This document shows, piece by piece, positions 30,268 to 38,897 of a stretch of 64,000 nucleotides of DNA (within the stretch, counting starts at the first letter, position 1; the number at the start of each line of letters is the position of its first letter). The DNA is from Clostridia bacterium. Lineage in GTDB: Bacteria > Bacillota > Clostridia > Christensenellales > Borkfalkiaceae. A program made the translations under genes and the position numbers. The DNA lies in assembly GCA_900769565.1 (NCBI GenBank), contig CAAGHC010000003.1, positions 21,448 to 85,447 on the forward strand, in the 5' to 3' direction. Under the pieces are notes generated by a model that ran no database searches, was not told the origin of the DNA, and saw only the letters and a list, made by a program, of their open reading frames with translations.

Positions 30268-31167
30268 TCATTCAATATTTATCGTTTGTCCCTCACTTGC
30301 TCTTTCGTCAGGGGTTTCTAATGGCCGAATTGCCGTGCCAAGTACCGTCAATCCCCTAGTTGCGCCATATTTGTCCGTTCTGATTTTCTCCGTACTAATC
30401 GTCCTACCGTTTTTACTCCTTACCAAATACCCTTCGCTTTTATACCCTGCTCGCCCGTATCTTACCACAAGTCTTTCACCTTGATAAAGGTCTGGATATT
30501 CGCTAGCAGAATCTAAAATCTCTTCTTCGGGAAGTGCTGGTATTTCTTCGGTAATAACGCTATGCCTAGTTATTACTTCTTCCATAGGCTCTCCGTAAAT
30601 TTCTATATTAAGTCTCGTACCGTCGGCAATTGCACGCAAAATTATAGGATTATGGGTATCGTTTACAAATCGCAAGTCGGCAGAGCCAGAATTTACCATA
30701 GCGTCAAAGGACGGATTTACGTAATGAACGGGCAAGGAATGTGGATGAAACTCTGTAATTTTAAGGCCAGCCAGTAAAACGGCGTTATATAGGGTTGTGG
30801 ACACTTGACAAACCCCACCGCCTACCCCGTCGACGAACTCACCACCTACGATAATTTTCGCCTTTTTATAGCCACGTTTTTCCGTACGCACACCAACCGT
30901 TTTATTAAAGGAAAATTCCCCACCTACGTCTATAAAAGTATTATTAATTGCGCTTACGGCAAGCGCTATGTTAGACTTTCTTTCTACAGTAGAAGTTGCA
31001 TAGGAAGTAAAAAACTTACTACGAAGAACTATGTCGCACGGCTTAAGGTCGTAAAAAGGCATGGAACTGTTAGCGCTAACGACAGTTCCACCATTAAAGC
31101 AAGTAAACGACGATAAAAACGTGCAAATTGCAAGAATATAAAATAAAAATTTCCTTAACGCATACAT
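30268..31167 (-). CDS. VanW family protein with G5 domain
   Basis: 299 residues with an N-terminal signal or membrane segment (about 5-33). The VanW core follows (FTSYATSTVERKSNIALAVSAINNTFIDVGGEFSFNKTVG...GGVCQVSTTLYNAVLLAGLKITEFHPHS) and then a C-terminal G5 domain (ITEEIPALPEEEILDSASEYPDLYQGERL). These are cell-envelope proteins; some accompany vancomycin resistance clusters, but none of those genes is here, so a general peptidoglycan-associated role is likely. No Shine-Dalgarno is evident before the ATG. Confidence 0.85.
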   Translation of the reverse strand: MYALRKFLFYILAICTFLSSFTCFNGGTVVSANSSMPFYDLKPCDIVLRSKFFTSYATSTVERKSNIALAVSAINNTFIDVGGEFSFNKTVGVRTEKRGYKKAKIIVGGEFVDGVGGGVCQVSTTLYNAVLLAGLKITEFHPHSLPVHYVNPSFDAMVNSGSADLRFVNDTHNPIILRAIADGTRLNIEIYGEPMEEVITRHSVITEEIPALPEEEILDSASEYPDLYQGERLVVRYGRAGYKSEGYLVRSKNGRTISTEKIRTDKYGATRGLTVLGTAIRPLETPDERASEGQTINIE

Positions 31168-31246
31168 ATTTAAATAAGCCCGAATATAATATGTGTATTA
31201 GTTAAAAAAACATTCTTGTTTTAGACTTGAATTTTCTCTTTTAGTA

Positions 31247-31275
31247 TTGACAAAGCAAATTTAATTTGCTATAAT
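31247..31275 (+). promoter_or_regulatory. Consensus promoter with palindromic spacer
   Basis: TTGACA-17-TATAAT, both hexamers perfect. The spacer AGCAAATTTAATTTGCT (31254-31270) is itself a perfect palindrome, so a repressor could sit between the two promoter elements. Confidence 0.75.
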
Positions 31276-31319
31276 TTACAAAAATAATCGCTTAAATGCG
31301 CAGAAAAAGGAGAAACACT

Positions 31320-31778
31320 ATGAACAAATTTGCAAAAATCTTAACTTCTATTCTTTTAGTAGTCGTACTCGCTTTGACGTTGACGGGTTGCTCGTCTTAT
31401 GGCAAAGTAGAAAAAGCGCTTGAAAATATCGGCTATACGGCTATTGAATCTAGTGACGACGCTGACAAAATCAAAGGCGAAAGTGAAATTGCCGTTACCG
31501 TACACGCTTTAACTAACAAAGACAGCCTTTCTATAACCGAAGTTGGTAAAATCAACGTCGTTGTTGTTCTTGAATTCAAGGAAACTAAAGAAATGAAAGA
31601 TTTCTATGAAGATAGCGACACCCTAAAAGGTCTTGTTAAAGACATTAAGGACGACGGCACTGCTGAAGACTTCTACAACAAACTCGTTGAAAAAGGCTTT
31701 GCAAAAGGTAATTGCTTAATCATTTCCATTAATCCTATTGCAACTAGCGACGTTTGTGACGCTATTAAGAACGCTTAA
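31320..31778 (+). CDS. Small lipoprotein, unknown function
   Basis: 152 residues from ATG 31320, which has AAGGAG seven bases upstream. Signal peptide and lipobox LTLTGC (Cys near residue 24) mark an exported lipoprotein. The rest is Lys/Asp/Glu-rich (EKALENIGYTAIESSDDADKIKGE...) with no family I recognise. It is transcribed alone from a perfect promoter and ends in a strong terminator. Confidence 0.75.
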   Translation: MNKFAKILTSILLVVVLALTLTGCSSYGKVEKALENIGYTAIESSDDADKIKGESEIAVTVHALTNKDSLSITEVGKINVVVVLEFKETKEMKDFYEDSDTLKGLVKDIKDDGTAEDFYNKLVEKGFAKGNCLIISINPIATSDVCDAIKNA

Positions 31779-31792
31779 TAAATTTAAAACTT

Positions 31793-31819
31793 AAAGGGCT
31801 GAAAATTCAGCCCTTTTTT
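31793..31819 (+). terminator. Terminator of the lipoprotein gene
   Basis: AAAGGGCTGAA pairs with TTCAGCCCTTT around a minimal loop, followed by T6; bidirectional with the convergent ferritin-like gene. Confidence 0.85.
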
Positions 31820-31853
31820 GTTTTGCTTGTTTTTGATTTTAAATCTTTTTAGC

Positions 31854-33131
31854 CTAGTCGTTACAATAAAAATTCGTTGACGGTGCGGCGTCAGGCTTTC
31901 TTCCAACCGAAGTGTTATCCTGCCTACGATTACGAAGTTCAGGTATGGGATTTGGCGCAATTTCAAACCGATAGTCAGCCCCCCTATGCCTTATTGCCTT
32001 TTCAATAACGTTATGCGACGGAACTATTTCGGTAGTTGGATTGATTTGGTTTTGGAAACGGTAAAAATCGGCATCTTTAGGCAGTTTACCAACCTTTTCG
32101 TAGTTTTCTTTTACCGAAGTGAACTGCACGGTTTCAGCCAAAATCTTGCGAACGTAATCAATGTTTTCATGCAAACAAATAGGTGCGGGGAATTCACCGT
32201 CTTTGATAACTTCTTGCCATTCTTTGCCTTCGTACTTTTTAAGAAGTTCAACTGCTTTATGAAGATGTCCGATTTCAAAGGATAAGTTTTCTTCCCAAAG
32301 ATTTTTAACGTACGGGTCGGTTTCCGTCATGTAGCACGACCAGTATAAGTAACATTCACAGTATTCATGCCACAATAACATTTCTAACCACGTAGCGTTT
32401 GCATCCATGAGCGACTCGTACTGGGTAACGTGTTCTTCTTCAACTAATGCAATTTCTTGATATAATCTACGACCGATATCAGAAACGGCAAAGTTGGTAA
32501 CGTTCATATAGTAGTTCATAGTCTGTTGCTCTGCGGCAGTTATAATCATGGTATTAAGCACGGTTTGAACGTCTGCCGTTTTTGCATTGATTGTTTTTTT
32601 AACGTTGTCAAACGGGTATCTATGATGGCTTATCGTGGGTCTACCCGGCATAATCTCGGTATATCTTCCAACAAGCCACTCGGCGTACACGCCTTGCTCC
32701 ATCTCTAATAAGTTAGCATACCTATATAAATGGTCAAAGTCTTCTAAAAGTGCAAAATCTAAAGCGTTTTTAACCTTACAATCAAGTTCTCGTTTGGCAA
32801 GTTCTGCCGTTAAATCCACAGCCAACTGTTCATAGGAAATTGTGTGTTCTAATATGCTTTCGTTAACAGGTTTTAGCAAGGAAATTTTTAATTGTTGCTG
32901 TTTTTCTACGTATCTAGTAAGCGCTATCTCTCTGCGCAAGTCGTTATCGCTCGTATGTCTTGCTAGTTGATGGGAAAACCAGTTTGCCTCAAACTCCGTA
33001 CCATTCATTAAAATAATACGAGTTTTTGTGTAAGGGTCAACTTCTCGTTTATCATAAGACTTGGGGTAAACTTGTTGCCAGTTTTGTATCATTTTATCTA
33101 TCGGGCGTGATTTTTCGTTAAAAGGATTCAT
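31854..33131 (-). CDS. Ferritin-like superfamily (putative diiron) protein
   Basis: About 425 residues, mostly helical. Carboxylate/His motifs fit a ferritin-like four-helix diiron fold: LEDFDHLYRYANLLEMEQG, EIALVEEEHVTQYESLMD (ExxH), LLWHEYCECYLYWSCYM and NLSFEIGHLHKAVELLKKY (ExxHLH). N- and C-terminal extensions are unfamiliar. Function unknown; oxygen or peroxide handling or a specific oxidation are possible. Start at 33131 behind AGGAG. Divergent from the LysR gene, which may regulate it. Confidence 0.6.
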   Translation of the reverse strand: MNPFNEKSRPIDKMIQNWQQVYPKSYDKREVDPYTKTRIILMNGTEFEANWFSHQLARHTSDNDLRREIALTRYVEKQQQLKISLLKPVNESILEHTISYEQLAVDLTAELAKRELDCKVKNALDFALLEDFDHLYRYANLLEMEQGVYAEWLVGRYTEIMPGRPTISHHRYPFDNVKKTINAKTADVQTVLNTMIITAAEQQTMNYYMNVTNFAVSDIGRRLYQEIALVEEEHVTQYESLMDANATWLEMLLWHEYCECYLYWSCYMTETDPYVKNLWEENLSFEIGHLHKAVELLKKYEGKEWQEVIKDGEFPAPICLHENIDYVRKILAETVQFTSVKENYEKVGKLPKDADFYRFQNQINPTTEIVPSHNVIEKAIRHRGADYRFEIAPNPIPELRNRRQDNTSVGRKPDAAPSTNFYCND

Positions 33132-33253
33132 AAAATTCACTCCTAAACATATTCTCAATGTTTACAATATGATTTAAAACGAGTAATTGTTATTGTGATT
33201 GATTTATCCTATAAAAGTTTCTTTTGAATTTTTTATTCCAAAATAACAAATAC

Positions 33254-33282
33254 TTGCTTTGATAAAATAATCGTGATATAAT
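33254..33282 (+). promoter_or_regulatory. Promoter of the LysR gene
   Basis: TTGCTT-17-TATAAT, about 32 bases before the start codon. Confidence 0.55.
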
Positions 33283-33314
33283 TGTAAAACAACTACATAT
33301 TAAGGACGGTGCAT

Positions 33315-34241
33315 ATGAACATACTACACATGAAATACGCAGTAGAAATTGCCAACACTCGCTCGATTAGTAAGGCTGCGGAAAACTTGTACACTTCCCA
33401 ACCCAACATAAGCCGTGCTATTAAATCGCTTGAAAACGACCTTAAAATCAAGATTTTTAAGCGCTCGTCAAAAGGCATTGAAATCACCATTGACGGTGAA
33501 GAATTTTTACTGTACGCTAAAACCGCTTTAGCCCAGATTAAAAAAATTGAATCAATTTACGAAAATCGCAACGAAAAGAAACTTCGTCTTTCTGTCTGCG
33601 TACCGAGAGCAAGTTATTTTTCTTACGCTTTTGCAGATTTTTCTAAAGGTTTAGACGCAAATGCGTCCGCCGAAATTGTTTATAAAGAAACTAATTCCAT
33701 GCGCTCGATTATCAACGTTGTAAAAGAAGAATACGACCTTGGTATAGTAAGATATCAAAGCGCTTTCGATAAATATTTTAATTCACTCTTTGAAGAAAAG
33801 AAACTTTCCTACGAAGTGCTAAACGAGTTTCGATACGTTATGGCGGTATCAAAAAATAATCCGCTTGCTAAAAAAGAAAAAGTTAGCGCAGAAGACCTTC
33901 AAAACTGCATAGAAATCACTCACGGTGACCCGTACGTACCAAGTTTGCCCTTGATTGACGTAAAGCGTGCTGAACTTTCGGAATTTGCTAAAAAGCGCAT
34001 TAGCGTTTTTGAACGTGGCGTTCAATTTACACTTTTAGAACAAGTGCCAAATACTTTTATGTGGGTTTCGCCTATCCCTAAAGATTTGCTCGATAAATTT
34101 AATCTTGTAGAAATCAAATGCGACTTTAACACCAAAACTTATAAGGACGTTTTAATTCACAGAAAGAAGTATCACTTAACCAAACTAGACAACGAATTTA
34201 TTAAAAAAATCGTTGAATCTAAAAACAAATACTTTATTTAA
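33315..34241 (+). CDS. LysR family transcriptional regulator
   Basis: About 308 residues. The N-terminal winged helix-turn-helix is canonical (MKYAVEIANTRSISKAAENLYTSQPNISRAIKSLENDLKIKIFKRSSKGIEITIDGEEFLLYA), followed by a two-lobed effector domain. It starts at ATG 33315, with AAGGACGG upstream. It is divergent from the ferritin-like gene and convergent with the long fumarate operon; either may be a target. Confidence 0.88.
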   Translation: MNILHMKYAVEIANTRSISKAAENLYTSQPNISRAIKSLENDLKIKIFKRSSKGIEITIDGEEFLLYAKTALAQIKKIESIYENRNEKKLRLSVCVPRASYFSYAFADFSKGLDANASAEIVYKETNSMRSIINVVKEEYDLGIVRYQSAFDKYFNSLFEEKKLSYEVLNEFRYVMAVSKNNPLAKKEKVSAEDLQNCIEITHGDPYVPSLPLIDVKRAELSEFAKKRISVFERGVQFTLLEQVPNTFMWVSPIPKDLLDKFNLVEIKCDFNTKTYKDVLIHRKKYHLTKLDNEFIKKIVESKNKYFI

Positions 34242-34252
34242 TTTAGGTAAAC

Positions 34253-34289
34253 TAAAAAGCCATTCGCTTATAAAACGAATGGCTTTTTT
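34253..34289. terminator. Bidirectional terminator between LysR gene and fumarate operon
   Basis: AAAAAGCCATTCG pairs with CGAATGGCTTTTT around CTTATAAAA. Poly-A and poly-T flanks make it work on both strands, ending both convergent units. Confidence 0.85.
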
Positions 34290-34310
34290 ATTATTCAATT
34301 TAACTATTCA

Positions 34311-35654
34311 TTAAATTAAACCTATCATAAGGTTACATGATAAAACGATTAAAACGAGTGCGATAGGATAGGTTGATGCGTAAGCACCTGCAACGTCGTC
34401 CGTACCTGCGGTAGAAATAAGAGTACCGAGTGCGGGCGTAGAAGTCATACCACCGGTAATTGAGCCAAGGTTGTTGAGAAGTGGCATCTTCAACAAGTAT
34501 TTAGCAACGAAGAAACCAACTATCATGGGAAAAATTGTCATAACTGCGCCACCGATAAAGCCCCAAGCAACAATACCGATATCGTCACCGATTGCAGAAA
34601 CAAGGTTAACACCACCATCAACACCAGCACCGATAAGGAATAACATAAGTCCTAATTCTTTCAAACTCTTAAGAGTTGCTTCGGGAATTTCTAGAGATAG
34701 TCTACCGATTCTACCAAAGTGTCCGAATACCAAACACATGATAAGTACGCCACCCGTAGTTCCAAGCGAGAACACAGCGCCTGCAAAAAGCGGAATTTTT
34801 ATACCACCTAAAACAAGACCTGCAACTATTGCAAGAGCCAAAGCTGTAAAGCCGAAGTCGTCGCACTTAAAAAGATTTTTCTTTTCCTTTTTCTCTGCGT
34901 TTTCTAAAACTTCAGGTCTTAATAAGCTTCTTTCATAGTTCATGTCTGCTTTAACAAATTTGGGCAATAATTGAACGAACAAAACTACGCCGATAACACC
35001 GAAAGGATATGCAATTGCGTGACCTATGGTAACCATAGTATCTTCCATACCCTTAAGTTTAACGGCTTCGCCTGCTGCCGAATAACCAGGGGTTGAAGTA
35101 AGAGCACCTGATAAAATACCCGACCAGAAATCAGAGCCGTACGGTGATACGAAAGTAAAGATTACTGCTACTGCCGTGCCTGCAAGAATGATTAAAATAC
35201 CCATGAAGATATATGTCTTAAAGTTTTTAGCCAAGTCTCTAAAGAATTTAGGACCTGCAATAAAACCAACAGAGCCTACGAACATAACTAAACCTACGTT
35301 TTGAATTACGCTCTTATAAAATTTAGTATTACCTGTACCAGGTTTCAAATTAAGGCTACCTAAAATCGGTGTCGTATCAGGTATCAACGTGCAGAGATAA
35401 CCGAAAAGTATTGCTACTAAAAATACGCCTGCCGTTCCTAAATTAACGCCTTTAATGGTAATTCTACCAAGTAAATATCCAAGTACTGTCACAGCAAATA
35501 AGCCGAATAATAACGAAGATATAGAGAAAATACTATTAACTCCGACATCTGACTTGCTAGCGTTAATGCCACACCATACGCCTATGCCTGCAACTGCGAC
35601 CAAAGCAATAGCAATCCAAAGCCACTTAAGACTTTTGCTTTTTTGTTGTTCCAT
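34311..35654 (-). CDS. AspT/YidE-type (AAE family) transporter without RCK domains
   Basis: 447-residue membrane protein built of two similar halves. Each half has the family hallmark: SGALTSTPGYSAAGEAV (about residue 185) and GSITGGMTSTPALGTLI (about 410). AAE members exchange carboxylates such as aspartate/alanine or take part in succinate export, and normally carry one or two cytosolic TrkA-C (RCK) domains between the halves. Here only a short charged linker (LENAEKKEKKN) remains. As last gene of the fumarate operon it probably moves a C4-dicarboxylate (succinate out, or fumarate/malate/aspartate in). This is inference from position. Confidence 0.8.
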   Translation of the reverse strand: MEQQKSKSLKWLWIAIALVAVAGIGVWCGINASKSDVGVNSIFSISSLLFGLFAVTVLGYLLGRITIKGVNLGTAGVFLVAILFGYLCTLIPDTTPILGSLNLKPGTGNTKFYKSVIQNVGLVMFVGSVGFIAGPKFFRDLAKNFKTYIFMGILIILAGTAVAVIFTFVSPYGSDFWSGILSGALTSTPGYSAAGEAVKLKGMEDTMVTIGHAIAYPFGVIGVVLFVQLLPKFVKADMNYERSLLRPEVLENAEKKEKKNLFKCDDFGFTALALAIVAGLVLGGIKIPLFAGAVFSLGTTGGVLIMCLVFGHFGRIGRLSLEIPEATLKSLKELGLMLFLIGAGVDGGVNLVSAIGDDIGIVAWGFIGGAVMTIFPMIVGFFVAKYLLKMPLLNNLGSITGGMTSTPALGTLISTAGTDDVAGAYASTYPIALVLIVLSCNLMIGLI

Positions 35655-35710
35655 TTTTTTACTCCTAAGAAATCTTATTTCATCAAATCCCTTTATCTTT
35701 GCACACTTAA

Positions 35711-35734
35711 GCCCGTCGACCTCAATCGACGGGC
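35711..35734 (-). other. Hairpin between flavoprotein and transporter genes
   Basis: GCCCGTCGA and TCGACGGGC form a perfect 9-bp stem with a 6-base loop and no U-tract, so it is more likely an mRNA-processing or stabilising hairpin than a terminator. It would allow lower transporter expression than the upstream enzymes. Confidence 0.55.
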
Positions 35735-35749
35735 AAAATGGACAAATTA

Positions 35750-37360
35750 TTAAACGTTAGGTTGTTTAGTATAGTTAGGTAATAATTGCGGAGAAAGTTT
35801 AGTGGGTTTTAATCCAGCATCTTCAAGTTCTGCCTTGAATGCATCAACGTGAGCAAGCGTGAGTTCTTTAACTTCAACGCTCTTGCACTTTTCACCTGCG
35901 CTCTTACCTGCGTTTCTACCGAATACGATAATATCGAGAAGTGAGTTACCCATAAGTCTATTTCTGCCGTGGATTCCCCCTACTGCCTCACCTGCTACGA
36001 ACAAGTTTTCAACAGTAGTGCTCATGCCGTCAGCCGATATATCTAAACCACCGTTTTGATAGTGAAGGGTCGGATAAACGAGAATGGGGTCTTTTCTAAT
36101 ATCAATACCGTACTTACCAAACATACGGAGCATTGCGGGAATACGCTTTTCAATCGTGCCTTCGCCACCGATAATATCAATCATCGGGGTATCGAGCCAT
36201 ACGCCTTCGCCGTCGGTAGTCTTAATACCGTTGTCACGCTTTTTACATTCTCTAATGATAGAAGATGCAGTAACGTCACGGGTTTCAAGCGAGTATACGA
36301 ATGCTTCGCCGTCTTTATTTACGAGTTGTGCGCCGAGTGAACGAACTTTTTCGGTAACGAGAGCACCGAAGATTTGGGTAGGTTCAGCAACGCCCGTGGG
36401 GTGATATTGTAAAGTATCAGCGTAAAGTAATTTTGCGCCTGCTCTATAACCTAATACTAAACCGTCGGCAGTTGCGCCGTAGTGGTTAGAAGTCGGGAAA
36501 CCTTGATAGTGAAGTCTGCCTGCACCACCGGTAGCAATTACAACCGTCTTTGCTCTAGCAATAGAGATTTCCTTGGTTTCCATATTCATAAGAACTGCGC
36601 CTGCACACTTACCTTCGGTATCTTTAATAAGTTCGATAGCAGCGGTGAAGTCTACTACGGGAATACCTCTGTTCAAAACTTCATCACGAAGAGTTCTCAT
36701 GATTTCTGCACCCGAGTAGTCCTTACAAGCGTGCATACGTTTTCTACTAGTACCACCACCGTGGGTAGTAATCATAGTACCGTCTGCTTCTTTATCGAAC
36801 ATAACGCCGAGTTCGTTAAGCCATTTAATACAGTCGGGAGCGTCGGTAACGAGCTTGTATAAAAGTTCGTGCTTTGCAGCAAAGTGACCGCCACCAAAAG
36901 CATCAAGATAGTGAATTGCAGGGCTATCGTTGGGCTTATCTGCAGCTTGAATACCACCTTCTGCCATCATGGTGTTTGCATCACCTATACGAAGTTTGGT
37001 TACCATCATAACTTTTGCGCCCTTGTTGTCGGCTTCGATTGCTGCAGAAGAACCTGCGCCACCACCACCGATAACTAAAACGTCTACGTCGTAGTCGGGT
37101 TTAGAAAGGTCGATATCCATATCGAGAACCCTTGACTTACCTTGTAAAAGGTCTGCAAGTTCGTGAAGAACTTTACCCCCCTTGTTAGGTCCAACTTTTA
37201 ATTGTTCGTAAGCGCTATCGATATAGTCGGGATGGTTTTCTTTCAAAACCGTTTGTTTTTCGTCAGCAGTCATTCTGCCAAAGAGATTTTCAAGTCTTTT
37301 TGCTCTAGTCGCTTCTACTTTCTTCATAGAAACGAGTTGTTCTTCGGTATATTTATACAT
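35750..37360 (-). CDS. Fumarate reductase-type flavoprotein subunit (soluble)
   Basis: 536 residues. After an unusual 85-residue helical N-extension comes the FAD motif VDVLVIGGGGAGSSAAIEADNKGAKV. The FrdA/SdhA active-site elements are present: LQYHPTGV (substrate His), SSIIRECKKRD (proton-shuttle Arg region) and FVAGEAVGGIHGRNRLMGNSL (closing FAD/substrate Arg). The usual HTVAA covalent-FAD His is replaced (NTMMAEGG), so FAD is probably non-covalent, as in soluble fumarate reductases. No membrane anchor subunit is encoded. With the adjacent Fe-S subunit it resembles thiol:fumarate reductase TfrA. Confidence 0.85.
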   Translation of the reverse strand: MYKYTEEQLVSMKKVEATRAKRLENLFGRMTADEKQTVLKENHPDYIDSAYEQLKVGPNKGGKVLHELADLLQGKSRVLDMDIDLSKPDYDVDVLVIGGGGAGSSAAIEADNKGAKVMMVTKLRIGDANTMMAEGGIQAADKPNDSPAIHYLDAFGGGHFAAKHELLYKLVTDAPDCIKWLNELGVMFDKEADGTMITTHGGGTSRKRMHACKDYSGAEIMRTLRDEVLNRGIPVVDFTAAIELIKDTEGKCAGAVLMNMETKEISIARAKTVVIATGGAGRLHYQGFPTSNHYGATADGLVLGYRAGAKLLYADTLQYHPTGVAEPTQIFGALVTEKVRSLGAQLVNKDGEAFVYSLETRDVTASSIIRECKKRDNGIKTTDGEGVWLDTPMIDIIGGEGTIEKRIPAMLRMFGKYGIDIRKDPILVYPTLHYQNGGLDISADGMSTTVENLFVAGEAVGGIHGRNRLMGNSLLDIIVFGRNAGKSAGEKCKSVEVKELTLAHVDAFKAELEDAGLKPTKLSPQLLPNYTKQPNV

Positions 37361-37371
37361 ATTCTGCCCCC

Positions 37372-38046
37372 TTATTTCTCAATTTCTCTGTTGTTGTAGA
37401 GTTCTTTCAACTCTTCAACGGGCTTATTCATGAGCGTTTCGATAATATCTTTGTACACGCCTTCGTCAATTTCCTTAACTCTTTCGATAAGGTGCATAGA
37501 TTCGGGTGCTAAATATTTACCGTAAAGTCTTCTAGCAAGTTCTGCTACCTGTGGATGTGAAATACCGGCAGGACAACGAGAAGAACATACACCACACATT
37601 ACGCAGTCAAAAGATTCTTCTGCGCAGTTTGCATAGTCGCCACGTTGAGCGTACGCAATGTATTGCATAACGTTAAGACCTTGAGTACAACTCTTGGTAC
37701 AAGCGTTGCAACCGATACAAGCGTAAATTTCGGGGTAAAGTTGCATCATAATTTGTTCGCTGGGCTTAACCTTTTCAATGTCGTAAACTTGTTTTACGAG
37801 CGGGAAGAAGGGAAGCGTTGCAACGTACATATTGTCTTCAACTTTGGTTTGACAAGCAAGACAAGCCTTTAACTCTCTATCACCTTTGATACGGTAAATA
37901 GTCGAGCAAGCACCACAGAAACCGTTACGGCAACCACAACCACGAACGAGTTGATAGCCAGCGTATTCCATTGCTTTCATTATGGTAAGACTTTCGGGAA
38001 CTTCGTATTTTTTGCCAAACAAAAAAACGTTTACTTTCTTTTCCAT
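37372..38046 (-). CDS. Fumarate reductase-type iron-sulfur subunit (2Fe-2S + dicluster 4Fe-4S)
   Basis: 224 residues. The N-terminal ferredoxin has GCGCRNGFCGACSTIY...CLAC for one [2Fe-2S]. The C-terminal part has CIGCNACTKSC and CVMCGVCSSRCP. This is the FrdB/TfrB layout. Methanogen TfrB continues with a Cys-rich CCG domain like HdrB; here that part is missing, but a separate HdrB is encoded upstream. It should wire electrons from the Hdr module into the flavoprotein. It ends 11 bases before the flavoprotein gene. Confidence 0.87.
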   Translation of the reverse strand: MEKKVNVFLFGKKYEVPESLTIMKAMEYAGYQLVRGCGCRNGFCGACSTIYRIKGDRELKACLACQTKVEDNMYVATLPFFPLVKQVYDIEKVKPSEQIMMQLYPEIYACIGCNACTKSCTQGLNVMQYIAYAQRGDYANCAEESFDCVMCGVCSSRCPAGISHPQVAELARRLYGKYLAPESMHLIERVKEIDEGVYKDIIETLMNKPVEELKELYNNREIEK

Positions 38047-38063
38047 TTTAATTTTTCTCCTTA

Positions 38064-38897
38064 TTAATACTCATCGGGAAGTTGGTCAAGTTGGTCCATT
38101 CTGAACACAGGGCCGTCTTTACATACGTATTTAGAACCTACGTTACAACGACCGCACTTACCTATTCCGCATTTCATTCTCAATTCTAACGTGGTGTAAA
38201 CTTGCTCTTTGTTAAAGCCGAGTTCACCCAAGCCTTGAAGGGTAAATTTAATCATTATCGGCGGACCGCAGAGAACTGCAGTTTTATTCGGTTCAAATCC
38301 TAATTCCTTAACGTAAGTGGGAACGAAACCTACGTGTCCGTCCCAACCTTCTTGTTCACGGTCGATAGTTAAGTGAACGTTTATGCTGGGGTCGGTCATC
38401 CATTCGTTAATGATTTCCTGATAATGAACAAGGTCTTCTTTACTTCTTGAACCGTAAACGATATCAACCTTGCCGTAATTTTCACGATTGTCCCTAACGT
38501 AGTTGATAACCGAACGAACGGGCGCTAAACCGATACCACCTGCGATAAAGAGCATATCTTTGCCCTTGAACGCCGTTTCTACCGGGAAACCGTTGCCGTA
38601 AGGTCCTCTAACCGTTACTTGTTGACCTACTTCGATACCGTGTATCCATTCGGTAACACAACCGCATTTTTTGATTGAAAATTCAACGTAATCTTTATTC
38701 GTTGGCGACGAAGTGATTGAAAACAACGCTTCGCCTACGCCCGGCATAGAAAGCATTGCGCATTGACCGGGTTTATGGATAAAGGGTTTTTGTCCGTCGA
38801 GCGTCAAAACTCTGAAGGTCTTAACGTCGGGTGTATCCTGTCTTATAGCGGTAACTTCACACACCTGCGGAATTAAAGGTTCTCTTTCGTTATTCAT
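38064..38897 (-). CDS. flxA: FlxA-like FAD/NAD(P)H oxidoreductase subunit
   Basis: 277 residues of the ferredoxin-NADP reductase type: FAD-binding barrel (HKPGQCAMLSMPG), flavin/isoprenoid turn (VRGPYGNGFPV), NAD-binding motif FIAGGIGLAPVRSVINYV and CGPPIMIKFTLQGL. A C-terminal Cys motif CGIGKCGRCNVG...C binds a [2Fe-2S]. It is similar to the gamma subunit of sulfhydrogenase and anaerobic sulfite reductase and to FlxA of Flx-Hdr complexes, so it probably takes electrons from NADH. Start overlaps the previous stop by 8 bases, with GGAGG upstream. Confidence 0.82.
   Translation of the reverse strand: MNNEREPLIPQVCEVTAIRQDTPDVKTFRVLTLDGQKPFIHKPGQCAMLSMPGVGEALFSITSSPTNKDYVEFSIKKCGCVTEWIHGIEVGQQVTVRGPYGNGFPVETAFKGKDMLFIAGGIGLAPVRSVINYVRDNRENYGKVDIVYGSRSKEDLVHYQEIINEWMTDPSINVHLTIDREQEGWDGHVGFVPTYVKELGFEPNKTAVLCGPPIMIKFTLQGLGELGFNKEQVYTTLELRMKCGIGKCGRCNVGSKYVCKDGPVFRMDQLDQLPDEY

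Noticed and set aside
29771..30321. Frames on the plus strand over tRNA-Ser.
   Set aside because: They read RKRDLNPRC / EKEGFEPSLRLSHTT, which is the antisense translation of a tRNA-Ser gene, not a protein.
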